A stretch of DNA of 64,000 nucleotides from NCBI RefSeq assembly GCF_012489685.1, contig NC_080042.1, forward strand, positions 63,845,633-63,909,632, written 5' to 3'. The position numbers and the translations under genes are program-made. The number at the start of each line of letters is the position of its first letter. The stretch's first letter is position 1. A model generated the notes under the pieces. The model did no database searches. It was not told the DNA's origin and saw only the letters and a list, made by a program, of their open reading frames with translations. Positions 22,738 through 35,080 of the stretch are shown one piece after another. This DNA comes from Lotus japonicus (taxonomy: Eukaryota > Streptophyta > Magnoliopsida > Fabales > Fabaceae).

Positions 22738-24960
22738 CCTTGAACATTCTCCATCAATGTTAGTATATAATTTTCTACTATTAAGATCAAAATTATTTTA
22801 AATGAATTTATTATTATTTAATTTATATGAGTTATAGAATGTCTTAGGTCAACATTAATATCAAATATGTAAGATCATTAGTTTAGATTAATATTTAATA
22901 TTTAAAGGTCACTAATATTTAAAGGTCACTAATATTTAATATTAATAATAAACCTTAAAAGTTAAAGGTCACTAAATAAATAAAAAAACTATCATATCCC
23001 TTCCTCTTGAACTTCCTTCATCAATGTCATTCAATAGACTTCTACTATGAATTGAAATAAATAAATTTATTATTATTTATTTCATATGAGTTATGAAATT
23101 CAAAAACATATTTATATTTATTTATATATTGAGAAGTTTAGTAACCTCGAGGGTAAAATTGTCAATCAATAAACAATGTTTCATATATTTATTTTTATCT
23201 ATGAGTATTTAAGTAGTTATGCATATTATTTCATATGTGATTTTTCAGAACCGTTCAATATACAACAGACTTTTAATCTCAGCTGTTCGATATTCCCCTT
23301 CAATTTCCTTCATCAATGTTAGTATATAAGTTTCTACTATTAAGCTCAAAATTATTTTAAATGAATTTATCATTATTTAATTTATGAGTTTTTTTTTTGA
23401 AAATAGAATGAATTTATTAAAGAAAGACTGAGCATAAGATACCCAAGCCAGGAACAATTTAATTTATGAGTTATGGAATGTCATAGCTCAAAATTAATAT
23501 TAAATTTGATAATATTTATGAATTCTATAAGACACATATTATTAGTTTAGGTTTGTTGAAGAGTTTAGGTTTGTTGAAGTATTAATCAACTAATAATTAA
23601 TATTAATAATAAACCTTAAAAGTTAAAGGCCACTCAATAAAAAAAAATTTCACTATCACTTCCTCATGAACTTCCTTCATCAATGTCATTCTAAACATCT
23701 ACTATTAATTAAAAATTACTTTAAATCAATTTATTATTATTTATTTTATATGAGTTATGAAATTCAAAAAAGTATGCTTAATACTAAATAAGATCTTATC
23801 AAAAAGAAAAAAAGACTATCACTAACCCTTTTCTCTACAACTATATAAATTAATAAGTGTTAATACTCATTCAACATGTGCACGTCACATAAGTTTTGTT
23901 GAAGCATTTGCTTTTGTTTTTTCAAAGGCTCAAGCTTCAAGACATTTTTCCAGGTACATATATCCAACGGCTAACTATTGATGTGCTAACCTAGAATGTT
24001 AACATGTGTTATAACATGATTTTTATTTCATGATGATCTTCAACTTGATTTCATCATCTAAAATTGAAACACCTAAAGAATTATTTTCTCATTGATTTGC
24101 TCAACTTTTTGTTATGTAGGATGACTCAAACAGTTCGTATGTTCCATGTGTGGGAAACAAGAGATTTCAAAACACCTAGAATTGTTAATAGTATTGAAGT
24201 GCTCTTAATCGTTGAAAATGTATTCAATTTCTTTGTTATCCCCACTTTCATGATACCTAATTCAAACTATTTGTTGTTACCATAGCAAAGTGAATTTTTA
24301 AAATTGTAGTTTTTCAAATGCCACAATTTAGTGACACACTATGTGCAAGACAAGTTTATGCGATTCAGAATTTTATGGTTCAAGCACCTGTTAGAAAATA
24401 TAGAGTCACAAAGCACAAATACATGATTACTTGAATGAGCATCTCAAGAATTGAAGAAGCTACAAGTAACATTATTCCTAAAGTAAAATATAATTTTGTA
24501 CAATTTAATATAGTTGATATCATAACATGTGATGCAAAAAGAAAAGGAAAATCATCTCTATCTCTTTACTTCCTTCATCAATGTTAGTCTTATAACTTTC
24601 TACTATTAACCTCGAAATTATTTTAAATGAATTTATTACTATTTAATTCATTTGAGTTATGGAATGTCATTGGACAAAATTAATATTAAATATGATATCA
24701 CTAAAAAAATATATATAGGGAATTTCATAAGACAAGTTTAGATTTGTTGAAATATTAATCAACTAATAATTAATATAAATAAAAAACCTTAAAAGTTAAG
24801 GTCATTCAATAAAAAACTCCTCTAACCTTTCCTTTTGATCTTCCTTTATTATTGTCATTCTATGAACTTATACTATTAACTTCAAATTATTATAAATAAA
24901 TTTATTATTATTTATTTCATGAGTTATAAACCTCGAAAAGACAAACTTAATATTAAATAA
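22738..24960 (+). repeat. Alternating diverged repeat units inside Helitron 1
   Basis: Two related units alternate: one with CTTCATCAATGTTAGT (or a close variant) near 22745, 23302 and 24570, and one with CTTCATCAATGTCATT near 23010, 23672 and 24840. Both are followed by a similar TTATTATTTA(A/T)TT...GAGTTAT block. This gives an A-B dimer of about 560 bp in three copies. No coding function seen. Confidence 0.7.
23389..23456 (-). mobile_element. Extremely 5'-truncated retroposon (68 bp)
   Basis: A poly-T start (poly-A on the minus strand) and 68 bp of insert are flanked by a 14-bp exact duplication ATTTAATTTATGAG (23375-23388, 23457-23470). This is the mark of LINE-mediated target-primed insertion. 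Confidence 0.75.
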
Positions 24961-25245
24961 GATCTTACCAAAAATACCACTTCTATCTAAAGTACAATAA
25001 AATTGTTATATCAAAAGAATAAATCCAAAACATCAATTAGATAAACAAGGACAAACAACACAAATAAAAAAGACAAGTACACTCATAAGAAAATCTACGA
25101 CAAAAAAAAATTAAAAACATAAATTAACACTTCGAAAAAAAATCTAATTATCACAAAAAAATATTGTTTTTTCTCTTTCATATGAATAAATAATTTGAAA
25201 AAAATATAAAAAAACACAATACAAAATAATAAAGAATGTCCCCGT

Positions 25246-28206
25246 AAAACCGCGGGGCAATGTGAAAAACCGTGGCAAAAAGCTTACGCCGCGGTTCTGC
25301 CACGGTTTCCTTGTCGCGGGTTATGTGGCCGTGGTCAAGTTCAACGACCACGGTTAATTAAAATACGTAAGGCCGCGGTTTATGTAGTGTCGCGTGTCTT
25401 AAACCGTAGCTTTTAGACATTTAGCCACGGTTTACACACTACTCTAATGCCACGGTTATTTTCTCACTACCAATTCGTAACCGCGGCCTATATATTTCTG
25501 CCACGGTTGTATGTTAACTCTAGAGCCACGGTTATATTTACTCCACTTGTTTGTAAGCGTGGCCAATAGCTTTAACCACGGTTGTTGTGGAAGCTTAAAA
25601 CCACATTTTGGGAACCATTTGGTTTGCTTCCATAATATTTTAATAACCTAATTTATTAAAGTATTATAACAATAACAAATGTACTCATCAACTAAAATAA
25701 TTACAATCAACTTTTCTTTCATAAGCTGATTCATTTAAAAGAAGCACAAGATTAGTTCAACCAATATCAAGAGATAGAGTCGTTACAAAAAACTGAATCA
25801 CATGAAACTAAGACCAAATCTTAATTAACACAAATATTGTATTTAGAACACAAAGAGCCAAAAATAAAGGTACTACCAAAAAAAATGGCAATGTCTAATC
25901 ATGTTCAACTTGACAGCTTCTAGTCAATTCGTGCCAATGTTAAAATCAGCATAAACATCAACAAAATAAAATCTCAACATGTCATACTAATCTTTAATTA
26001 GCCTTTCAAAATAAGAAAATACTATCAATTCCAAAAGCAATCAATATTCTTCTTCTCCTTCTCCTCCTCCATCTCCTTCTCCTTCTCCTTCTCCTTCTCC
26101 TTCTTCTTGAAAATCATCATTCTCCCCATTCTGCTAAAATGAAACACAATACACATAAATTAGTGAAATAGACAATCCAGATAATCATTTCATATTAGTG
26201 AAGAATATAGCAACCAATCAATGGAGAAAAACAACAAATTAGTCAAGAAAAGCACAAAGGCAAAGAACACAAATACAAAATTAAAGAAATAGCTAGATAG
26301 GCAGCCCTTGCAACATGATGAGACAACCCAAGGTGAGGAAATAAGCTTCGGGCAGCAACAAACGCAGGGAAAAACCAGCAAAATACCAGCAAACCGCACC
26401 GAGTGCTTAAGCTAAGGCCAGAGAAACAGTAAAAAAGAGGACAGCGACAACATAACATACTTGAACCAACCAACATCATGTAACACTAATCAACACAGAC
26501 CTGATCTACTAAAGAGAGCCACAAGGTAGCCAAGCATAGACAGCAAAAACAGCAGGGTCGATGCAGATGAATGAAAGCACATTAAACACCCCCTTTTTGG
26601 TGCAAATTTTCCCACAACATACCACAAATTTTAGAAAATTAAACAAGTATACCTTTTCGTGAGGGGGAACATAGGTTGATGCAGATGAATGCGAAGCTAC
26701 ACTATTTTCATTGCCTAGAGCAGCTTCCATCATAATAGAGATCTCTTCTTCATCTAAATTTGGGTGTTGTAGCTTCAGCATGTTCCTTACAAGTAATGTT
26801 AATCCATCCATCTGCCTCTTCATACCAGTCATTTCATCTTTATGCTGCTTCTTAATAGCAGAAATTTCTTCATTTTTTTCCTCGTGGATGGTGTTAACGT
26901 TCTTCCGTAGCAGCGAACTCGGCCAGATTTTTCCTTCCCAAACAAAGACTTGAACGTCTTGGATTCATTTGTGTTCTGAATTGGCTTATCCTCACAAGAC
27001 AAAAATTTAGATAAAACGAACGAGCCCTCAACTTAAAAATAGGGAAACAAAAATAAAATAACAATTAAACCCCAATACTGAAAAATCATTTCAACCCCAC
27101 CATCACATGTATCATCAAAACACCAACCCAAAGTCTATTTTGTTCATTAGGAAGGAATAGTTCAGAAGCATATTTACTAATCTTTATTTATCCTTTTTCT
27201 TTGTTAAGGCAGATATCCACTTGTTCCTGACTATACTAATATAACATATAGCTTCTCTATGGTGCAAATATAGCAGCAAAATTGACAATGCACTGTTTCC
27301 ATGAACTGACTAGAAGATGAAATTTCAGAAAAGAACTGGTAATCCAAACAAGAATGCAGCAATGTCAGTTCATGGCCAAAAAAAATAAAAGGATCAGCAG
27401 CAATATTTTCATATAGCCAGTACCAGTTTTTACAGCAGCTTCAAATTGACTAGATCATTAGCTTATCCTCACAAGACAGTTTTTTTTTCCCTTATACCAG
27501 ATTTTGCAATAGAATGAGACAATGCTGTAGATCCTCATGCTACAAAATTTATGAACATATTCTCATGCAGCAAAATTCTATGAACATGTTAGAGAGCAAT
27601 CAGAGACATTAGAACCCAAACGCAGGTTAATCAACATGAGAAAAAAAAAAAGAGGGCTGCACCTATGAGAAAAAAGAGGGCCCAATATACTAATGTTGCG
27701 AGCGGCGAAGGTTTCGATTGAGTTGAAGGAGAACTGGAGCGCAGAGAGAACGATGGAGCCCGAGAAATGCAAGGGCGGAGAACAGAGGGCGGGAGGAACC
27801 TTGCACACGATAGACAACGCCTGGACAATGAAGGGCAGCGGCGTAGGATGCCCAACAGAGCCAATGAGCTTTCCTCCACATAGCGAACAAGAGGAAGGGG
27901 CGAAGGGTTCATACTACACAGAGCAGCCAGTTTTTTAGTGTTAGGCCCAGTTTAATTAATTAATTAAGATGAAGATTTTTATGCCACGGTAATATTTGTA
28001 GGTTTAGGTTGCCGCGGTTGGAAAGCTGTAGCCATGAACTGTCCACAATTGTGGAACCGTGGTATATACCGTAGATTCCACGGTTTTTTTCAGCTGTGAT
28101 CATCATATGTCCACAATTTTTGAACCGTGGCATATACTCTAATTAGGCCACGGTTTTTTCTCCGTTGAAGAAATTAACGTGGGCTAAAGTGAAAAATGCT
28201 GTAGTG
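25246..28206 (-). mobile_element. CACTA-like (En/Spm) element inserted in Helitron 1 hairpin
   Basis: The right end, read on the minus strand, begins CACTACAGCATTTTTCAC. Subterminal DNA at both ends is full of CCGCGGTT/CCACGGTT motifs in both orientations, the usual CACTA transposase-binding pattern. A 3-bp duplication CGT (25243-25245, 28207-28209) fits CACTA insertion. The left end lacks the CACTA bases, so it is truncated by a few bases or diverged. Interior: a transposase-related remnant, a CTT-rich microsatellite (26033-26110), and a GC-richer stretch at 27690-27940. Confidence 0.75.
26640..26990 (-). pseudogene. C-terminal remnant of plant CACTA-associated protein (Transposase_24-like)
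   Basis: On the minus strand the peptides KSLFGKEKSGRVRCYGRT and, after a frame change, MTGMKRQMDGLTLLVRNML followed by an acidic NLDEEEISIMMEAAL segment resemble the coiled-coil C-terminus of the second protein of plant CACTA elements. Frame breaks and missing upstream exons make it a remnant. Confidence 0.55.
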
Positions 28207-28234
28207 CGTGCGTTGCACGGGTAAAAAGTACTAG

Positions 28235-28606
28235 TTTACTCATAAAAATATTGTTTCCAACTGTTGGATTTTAGTAGCTTATTTAGATCAATAAGATAAT
28301 GAAAATATTGTGTCTTACCAATTAATTGCAGAAGATTGTGTACACAAATTGTTAACATCTTGTTAAAAAGAACTACTATTTTAACTAGAGCAATGGCAAG
28401 ATATTGTGGAATTCAGAAAATACAAAATACAAATAAATAAAAAAGAGAAATATACAAATGGAAAGGGGAGAACAAACATCAATAATTTCTTTCCGATGTA
28501 GAAAAAAAAGACAAACATCAATAATGATGAGACAACCATGACTTAAAAAGACAGTATGTAATATTTTTTTTATTCTTTTATGAATACATAATACTTGCAA
28601 ATTTAT
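28235..28606. other. Short AT-rich spacer
   Basis: No gene. Separates the Helitron end from the LINE fragment. Confidence 0.6.
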
Positions 28607-29734
28607 TTATTTATTGCCTATTTATTGTTGTTTCGATGCACCGGTGGCATCCACGGGGCTGGTGGGTTTTGGTTTGGTTGTGAGGGATAGGCATGGTGAG
28701 GTGCTTGCTTCTGCAGCACAACACCTTCTTCATGCTTCTTCGCCAATCATGGGGGAGGCAATGGCTCTTAGGTGGTCCATGCAACTTGCTGTTTGTAACA
28801 CCCCGATTTCCAGGTGTCACTTTAGTAACCAAAAATAATCTTTACGCGGAAAACAGGTAATTTTTTTTCGTTTTCTTTCCTTTAAATCAAAACAATAGAA
28901 AGTAAAGACATAACCCAACAACTAACTAACCGATAAACAAACATATACAAATGTACAGCCTCAGCTGCACTCTCCCGTCACGCGCACACGCAGTGACTCC
29001 AAGGCAGCATGCCCGTAGGCGAATATATACAAACCAGAACTGTACGCAAAAACATCAAATATACCACTATCCAAGAGAAAGTCGGCCTCAAAATGGCCTA
29101 AGCAAAGACCACTATGGTCCGACTGACTCACTGTGATCCGTCAGTAAGAGAACCACACAAAAGTCATGCGTCGGGAACCTACCCTGTCCCAAAAGCAAAA
29201 CGAATCAGAGCTATTACAGTAACAACCAACTCAAAAGACTCTAACCTCCCATAACCCACACTACTATCAGCGACCCTCCCTCGATCAGGCATGAAGTCCG
29301 GGTCCTCGTCGAAAGCTCTAGTAATAGTCATTCCGCTCCGGGTCTTTCCCGCGCCACGAATCATCACGAACCGGCTGACAGACGCCTGGCAGCAGGCCGA
29401 CCGCCCAAACACAAACATACAAACAAAGCCAAGGCGCTAGGGTCAACTTACAGAATACAATAGATATACAATCAACATGCGATAAAAGGGGTATATATAT
29501 ATATGTTGTATATATACATATAAGTTATGTATTGCCTACTCTAAGGTATACATAGCATGTTCTCGAATCTCCTACACAGTTCAATCATTAATACCTAACG
29601 ATGTTCATCAACATCAAATCATCATAATCTCAACATATGAAGTTAGGTGATAAGGTTAGTCAAACAATGTATCGTCCTCCCAGCACACACGTATCCAACT
29701 AAACCAATGTTCCCTGTCGTTGCCCTAGGGTAAA

Positions 29735-30110
29735 CGACGATGAAATCTCACGCTTCCATGAAGTCTCACGCTTCAATGGGGTCTTACGCTTTCACGAAGT
29801 CTCACGCTTCAGTGAAATCTCACACATTCACGAAGTCTCACGCTTCAGTGAAGTTTCGCGCCTTCACGAAGTCTCACGCTTCAGTGAAGTTGCACGCCTC
29901 CGCAAAGTCTCCCGCTTCAGCGAAGGTTCCCGTCTCCGCAAGGTCTCCCGCCTCAGCGAAGGTTCCCGTCTCCACGAGGTCTCCCGCCTCAGTGAAGTTT
30001 CTGCTTTCACGAAGTCTCACGCCTCAGTGAAGCTTACTCACTTTCACGAAGTCTCACGCTTCAGTGAAGTTCCATGCTTTCACGAAGTCTCACGCCTCAG
30101 TGAAGCTTCC
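29735..30110. repeat. Minisatellite in solo LTR (about 30-bp unit)
   Basis: Repeats of TCACGAAGTCTCACGCTTCA followed by GTGAAGT, about a dozen imperfect units. GC content is higher than in the surrounding DNA. Confidence 0.85.
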
Positions 30111-30114
30111 CGTT

Positions 30115-30470
30115 CTTCACTATGGATGGACCATTCCCGTTATCCATCCTGGATGAACCATTCCCGTTATTCATCCTTGGTGAACCATTCCCGTTATTCA
30201 CCATTTATGCAAGGTGAACCATTCCCGTTATTCACCCGATTGATGCAATATGGTTAGCCAAACAACGAATCGCCCTTACCACGAAAGTGTGTAGCTCACA
30301 ACCCAATCTCAACAAACCCATGAGTTAGTGTCGGTCAATACAACACAACTCGGAGTAAGTGTCGGTCAATACAACACAACTCCATCCACAGAATACACAA
30401 GGGTCTAGTGTCGGTCAATACAACACCGCCCAAACAACAAGAGCACTAGGTGTCGGTCAATACAACACGG
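30115..30470. repeat. Two further short tandem repeats in solo LTR
   Basis: GAACCATTCCCGTTATTCA repeats four times at about 30125-30237. GTGTCGGTCAATACAACAC repeats four times at about 30328-30470. Both are imperfect and lie just after the 30-bp minisatellite. Confidence 0.8.
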
Positions 30471-32966
30471 CTCCACAACACTCCCCAAGAGTACTACAGT
30501 ACTCGGTGACTTCAATCATCACCATAGCTCACCTTAGTGGCTTTCCCCAATTCCGATAACTCTCCAAACCCGCAACAAAGGTCGACTTTTCCCCGTCTTT
30601 CGTAAATGTTTTCCCTTTTAGTTCTCCTATGCTTAAACGTTAATAAAAATGATTTCAATTCAAATTAGTCAAATTATGAGTTTATTTCTCAAAGTCTAAG
30701 TTTCCCAAAGTCTCTAGTTTACAATATTCTATTCATTCTAGGATTTCCGAAAACCAACCGCCCAAAAGAAGTTTCCCGGGGAAAGTCTAAGTAAACCAAC
30801 GAATCCCAACAAATGGCTAAGTCCCAAACCCCTCGTTTGAACTTGCCTAGGGTTGTTCATCCAACCCGAAACATCAAAGATCACCAGATCAATGAATCTC
30901 CACTCCGAAGTCGCGTCAAAACGCACAATCCAATAAAGCACAACATCACAACATCAGTTCATCAACATAATCAACATCAAAGTAAAGCATAAGTCGAATT
31001 GATCGACGCCTATCATGCATTCATAGCTAATATATAGTAAGTTGCCCTAACCTCGAGCTGTTCCAGCTTCGCAAACAAAGTTCTCCTCAAACAATTGCTC
31101 TGAGTCTTCCAAAGTTCCCTCAACTGAACCTCGGAGAAAAACAAAGCAGAACCCAAACAAAATCGATTAGTTCGATCGCAAAACAATACATAAACGATAG
31201 ACAAAGCATTAAAGCTTCAGAATAGGACAATCAGGTACGAAAAGACAAGTTTTCGAAACCGAAAAACTCCCCCCTGATGGTAATAACCCACGGCCTCAAA
31301 GGAAAAAGGGCTTCGGCTCTTTTTCTTCGATCAAATCAATTCACAAGGTAGTTTTAGGATAAAACTAAGGCAAAGAAACTGTCAGAACAATTTTCGGACA
31401 ATCGGGCCGAAATACGACTATCCAGGGGCATTTTGGCCCAAAATAAAGGCTCAAAACTTCAAAGTTATCAGTTCTGAAAACAAATTTGACAGCAACGATC
31501 CTCATGACATCCGTGACAACAAATCCTAAAGGCACGAAGTCAAATTATGACTTTTCGACAATAAAGTTTCGAAATGTGAGACAAAAAGGTTTTGAAACAG
31601 TTTTTCAGATCCTGGACAATTGAATCGCAATCAGAGTTTACTGACAGAGGTTTTAGACTCAGGGGAACGTAAGGAACATAACCCAACCAAGAAATCGAAG
31701 AAATCGGACCATTTTAGAAAAAGCTCAAAACTGTGAGCACAGAAACGACTTCAAAAACGCAACAGAAACAACAATCAGAGGTAGGAATCGTGTTAGTTAC
31801 CTTGATACCTAGAAGTAGGGACGAACTGCACGAACATTGGTCAAGTTTTCGCGGAAATCCCCTCCCCCCTTGCTCTCCACGAAATCAGCCACAAATGGAG
31901 GAAAAATGGAAGATATTTTGCTTTTTCGCCTATTTATAGGCGGGCGAAATCGCGGGAAAATGAAAATTTCGCGATTCCGATTATTGCAGCACGTTCACCA
32001 AGGAATTCTAAGAGAGATTCTGGCGTCAGAAATCCAGAACTCAAAACAAATATCTATGATATGGGAAAAACGATATCGAAAATCTCAAAAGCGGTGTAAG
32101 TTAAATCTGTCCCGAAAAACTACTTTTTGCTGTGATGCTCAAACGACAAAACTTCCAACAGAAGAAAGATTGGAAATGTCGAAACAAGTCTAGCAACGCG
32201 GACGGAATCTTCGTTAGATGTCCCGAATAGAAAAAGTCTTCATCCATTGCTCGAAAATAGGGTTTCGAAGCAAAGAAATTAGCGTCGGCGGACATCCGAA
32301 AAGTGAAACCCATCGTGCGTACAGTCCAGAGTTCCGAAATGAAACGCTGGTCGATGGAAAAATAAAGAGAATCTTTAAATTTTCCGAGAGTTCGAAATCT
32401 CACTCAAAACGTTGCTTTAAGAGCGAAATAGCCTATTCTGGACACGCTCGCCATAAGGCAGGTGTGCAGACGACTCGTACTAACTCCGGAAGCAACTACG
32501 CAACATTCCTCAAGTAATTCCTGAACTTTCCTCTTCATTAATCTTTCTCAAATACCAAACTCCTGTCACGCTTACGCTGATTCTACGCGTGAGTCGGAAA
32601 CTTAACTTGTTCTGAAAATCCAGGTCTTACACTGTTCATATGGGTTTTCGGCGTGTGCTGTTTGAAACGGACTGTTTACAGCTCTTCCAGCGTTGGAAGA
32701 AGCCGCCCGATGGCAGATCGTATTTAGCTAGTATTATTGCTTATTGTTTCATGTTATCTCGTTTTTTTTATTATGTTGACTTGTCTTTTGTTTGCTGGGG
32801 GGGCAATTCTGTTGCTGATTTCCTTGCTGGTAATGCTTCCAATTACTCTGACATGGTTTGGTTGGAAGAGGTTCCAGTTGAGGTTATTGATTTGGTTCAT
32901 GCTGATGTAATGGCTTCTATGCCTACTTTTGCTTAATATAATTGCAGTTTCCATTCAAAAAAAAAT

Positions 32967-33339
32967 GTGCAAGCTCAATAACTATTTACCTTTAAAAAAA
33001 TGTAGCTTATGTGAGTACTAGTCTGATAGCAAATTAAATATTCAAAGGTGAACAAAATTGAATTGATAAAAAGATGACACAAATAAAAGATCGAAATACA
33101 CTTATCACATATAGACATGAACATCTTCAAGTAATGTAGACACATTATGTATGTTAAATAACGTTTTATGAATAGACATGAACATTTTCAAGTAATGTAG
33201 ATGCATTATAGTATGTTAAACATGAAACGTGATTCTTCCCATGCAACAACAAAAAACAGGAAGAAAATTCAACCTCCTCCTTATTCAATATAAGTTCTTG
33301 TAGTTCAAGCTCATGGAGCCTTCACTTTTTATCTTCTTT
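32967..33339. other. Noncoding, no feature seen
   Basis: AT-rich. An inexact duplication of about 35 bases (AGACATGAACAT...TCAAGTAATGTAGA) at about 33113 and 33174 is the only structure noted. Confidence 0.5.
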
Positions 33340-34014
33340 TATCATGCATTAGGTTTATCATGCCCCCAAGGACAGTAATAAGTGAAATTTCCCCTTCCAC
33401 CTCCATTGTTTCTCCCATCTCCCATTTGATACTTACTACTATCATGGTATGTAGGGGCCTTATGCCAGTATATGTTTCTTCCTTTATTTTGTCTTCATTC
33501 CTATTCCAATCAGCTCCTCTAAACATTTCGTAGGTGTATCTCTGTTAGTTCTCCTAGTTCTCCCTCGTATTCCACCCCCAAGTATTTACATGAGCATTTT
33601 CAGTGTGTTTTGGTGTGTCAGTTTCATCCCCCCATCCAGGGCCGGAAAATGAATAATTTGAAAGGATCAAACTATCAAGAATCACAACAGTCTCACCTTG
33701 TCCTTGCTTAGTGGGCTCTATGTCATCTTTTTCCAAGTTTAGAATAAGCTCAGGGTCAATAGTTGAATTCCAATCTATATCATCAATGTAAGTGTTAGGA
33801 TCAAGCAAAGGTACATCGCATGGAAGGTCATTCATCGATGCCCAAAATCTTTTTTTTGCATTATCAAATGCTTCTCTACCAGCAGAATCATCCCAATACA
33901 TTACGTTGTCATATAACCATGAATACTTCTTTTTTTCTAATAGATTTGACCATGTGATTCCAACCGAAGCACAAAACCTTTTTTCCCAACTTGGCACCGT
34001 TGGCTTCCAAAATT
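33340..34014 (-). pseudogene. Conserved plant protein of unknown function, partial and frame-broken
   Basis: The minus-strand exon starts after TCGTAG at 34014 and reads FWKPTVPSWEKRFCASVG, then YSWLYDNVMYWDDSAG, FWASMNDLPCDVPLLDP and IDWNSTIDPELIL. This looks like a genuine conserved protein rich in Trp and Asp, and I believe a plant-wide family exists, but I cannot name a function. The frame stops at 33554. Further coding-like peptide (ending GGGRGNFTYYCPWG) continues to about 33345 in another frame, so a stop plus a frameshift have broken it, or a short intron is unresolved. No upstream exon was found. Confidence 0.55.
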
Positions 34015-35013
34015 CTACGAGCCAAAAACAATAGGATTATAAGTTGATCAATCGAGCATGGATATTTGATAAAAACAAGACAAGCTAACATAGTGGTTGT
34101 GGTTTCAATGTGATTATTTAAATTATAAAAAATTGTGGCTAATACAGATGCACTTGTGATTGAAACATAGTGGCAAAGACCTTTTAAACCGCCATATTGC
34201 AGTTTTGATTATGCATGCTTGCAAATCAGCTGAGTTTAAAACAATGTAAGATTGTAATAATAATGAATGAGTGTCTACAAACTAATTCAAAATATAAATG
34301 GAAAATTCCTAAAAAATAAATGAAAACAAACAAGAAAATATATATGAGCAAACAATGGATCGTGAAAGTAAACATGTATGCACGATATGTGATAAGAAAG
34401 TTAAAATCAAAAAAGTTTGAGCTCAAATTTCTATAAAAAAAAAACTTGTTTTCTGTTGTATTTATTGGTATACAAACGATCTCTTAATTAGTTCAATACT
34501 CCAGGATCCATTAACATGGGACCAATCAAACAAAGGGACATACATTTTGAACATGGTTTTGGAAACCCTTGTCGGAACAACTATTGTTTGTTGTATTCAG
34601 TATTAGAACAAGTCCCAATCTGGGGTTTTTCATCTTCTGGGCTTACGTTTTGAACATGGTTTACAGGTATTTTAGATCAACACCCACCGAATCGTGAATC
34701 TCAACCTCAACCAATTGTTCACATGCCTGAATTTTCTCCCCCTCCACCTCCAAATCGGCAACCACAACCTCCGCCTCCAACTCCCAAAACCCACACCCAA
34801 CGCAAACCCCACCCACTGCAACCACCACCCCCACCGCTTGCTGCCCCAATTCAACCTAGAAATCTCAACTAATCTCTCTCCCCGAAACTCCCTCTCTCCC
34901 ATGCAACTCCAACCCCCAGAGTCGCACAACAACACCGAGCCACGAACCCCAAACCACCATCAGATCAAATAAGAAAAAAACCCACAAAACCCAGAAGAAG
35001 AGAAGGAAAAGGA
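34015..35013. other. Noncoding, C-rich at its right end
   Basis: No supported gene. 34690-34930 is rich in CCACC/CAACC on the plus strand with spurious ORFs on both strands. The homologous DNA in copy 1 was lost at the gypsy LTR boundary. Confidence 0.5.
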
Positions 35014-35080
35014 GACCAAAGGTTTACCGAACAAAAAACTCCAATTTTGAACCAAACCCTTTCCTTTGCATGACTCCAAT

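Larger units (their letters stand above)
21170..28234 (+). mobile_element. Helitron 1, non-autonomous, carrying an inserted CACTA element
   Basis: The 5' end is TC at 21170 preceded by A (TCTATACTATATATAAAGGG); the exact base is uncertain because of the adjoining TCTA repeat. The 3' end is CTAG at 28231-28234 followed by T. The 3' hairpin CCCGTGC-GTT-GCACGGG is present but split: its first five bases are at 25241-25245 and the rest starts at 28210. The 2961 bp between are a CACTA-like insertion. Without it the Helitron is about 4.1 kb. The first 50 bases of the 5' end match Helitron 2 (58465-63045), so they are one family. No Rep or helicase motif is seen. Confidence 0.82.
28794..32631 (-). 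mobile_element. Solo LTR, 3.8 kb, inserted in the LINE fragment
   Basis: Read on the minus strand it starts TGTAAGACCTGG and ends GGGGTGTTACA. A 5-bp target duplication CTGTT is exact at 28789-28793 and 32632-32636. There is no internal repeat of its ends and no gag or pol, so it is one long LTR left after recombination. The termini and size resemble long LTRs of Tekay/Del-type chromoviruses, an inference. A TATAAATA motif on the minus strand near 31930-31940 is a candidate promoter. Confidence 0.8.
28607..32966 (+). pseudogene. LINE 3' end: RNase H domain, split by a solo LTR
   Basis: Two plus-strand pieces join exactly across the insertion. The first (28614-28793) has GFGLVVRDRHGEVLASAAQH and GEAMALRWSMQLAV. 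The second (32637-32934) has GFRRVLFETDCLQLFQRW and GNSVADFLAGNAS. Together they form the RNase H-like domain (RVT_3) of plant non-LTR retroelements. It ends with a stop followed about 20 bp later by a poly-A run (32958-32966), so this is the 3' end of a 5'-truncated LINE, although a host RNase H-like gene fragment is not fully excluded. Reverse transcriptase is missing. Confidence 0.8.

Noticed and set aside
27631..27938. Overlapping ORFs on both strands in the CACTA element
   Set aside because: GC-richer leader-like DNA; no motif, and frames on both strands are equally open.
29740..30257. Repeat-protein ORFs (KSHAS repeats)
   Set aside because: Direct consequence of the minisatellite inside the solo LTR; no start context or conservation evidence.
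29735..30470. Possible CRISPR-like array
   Set aside because: Units are contiguous imperfect tandem repeats without unique spacers, in a plant retrotransposon LTR.
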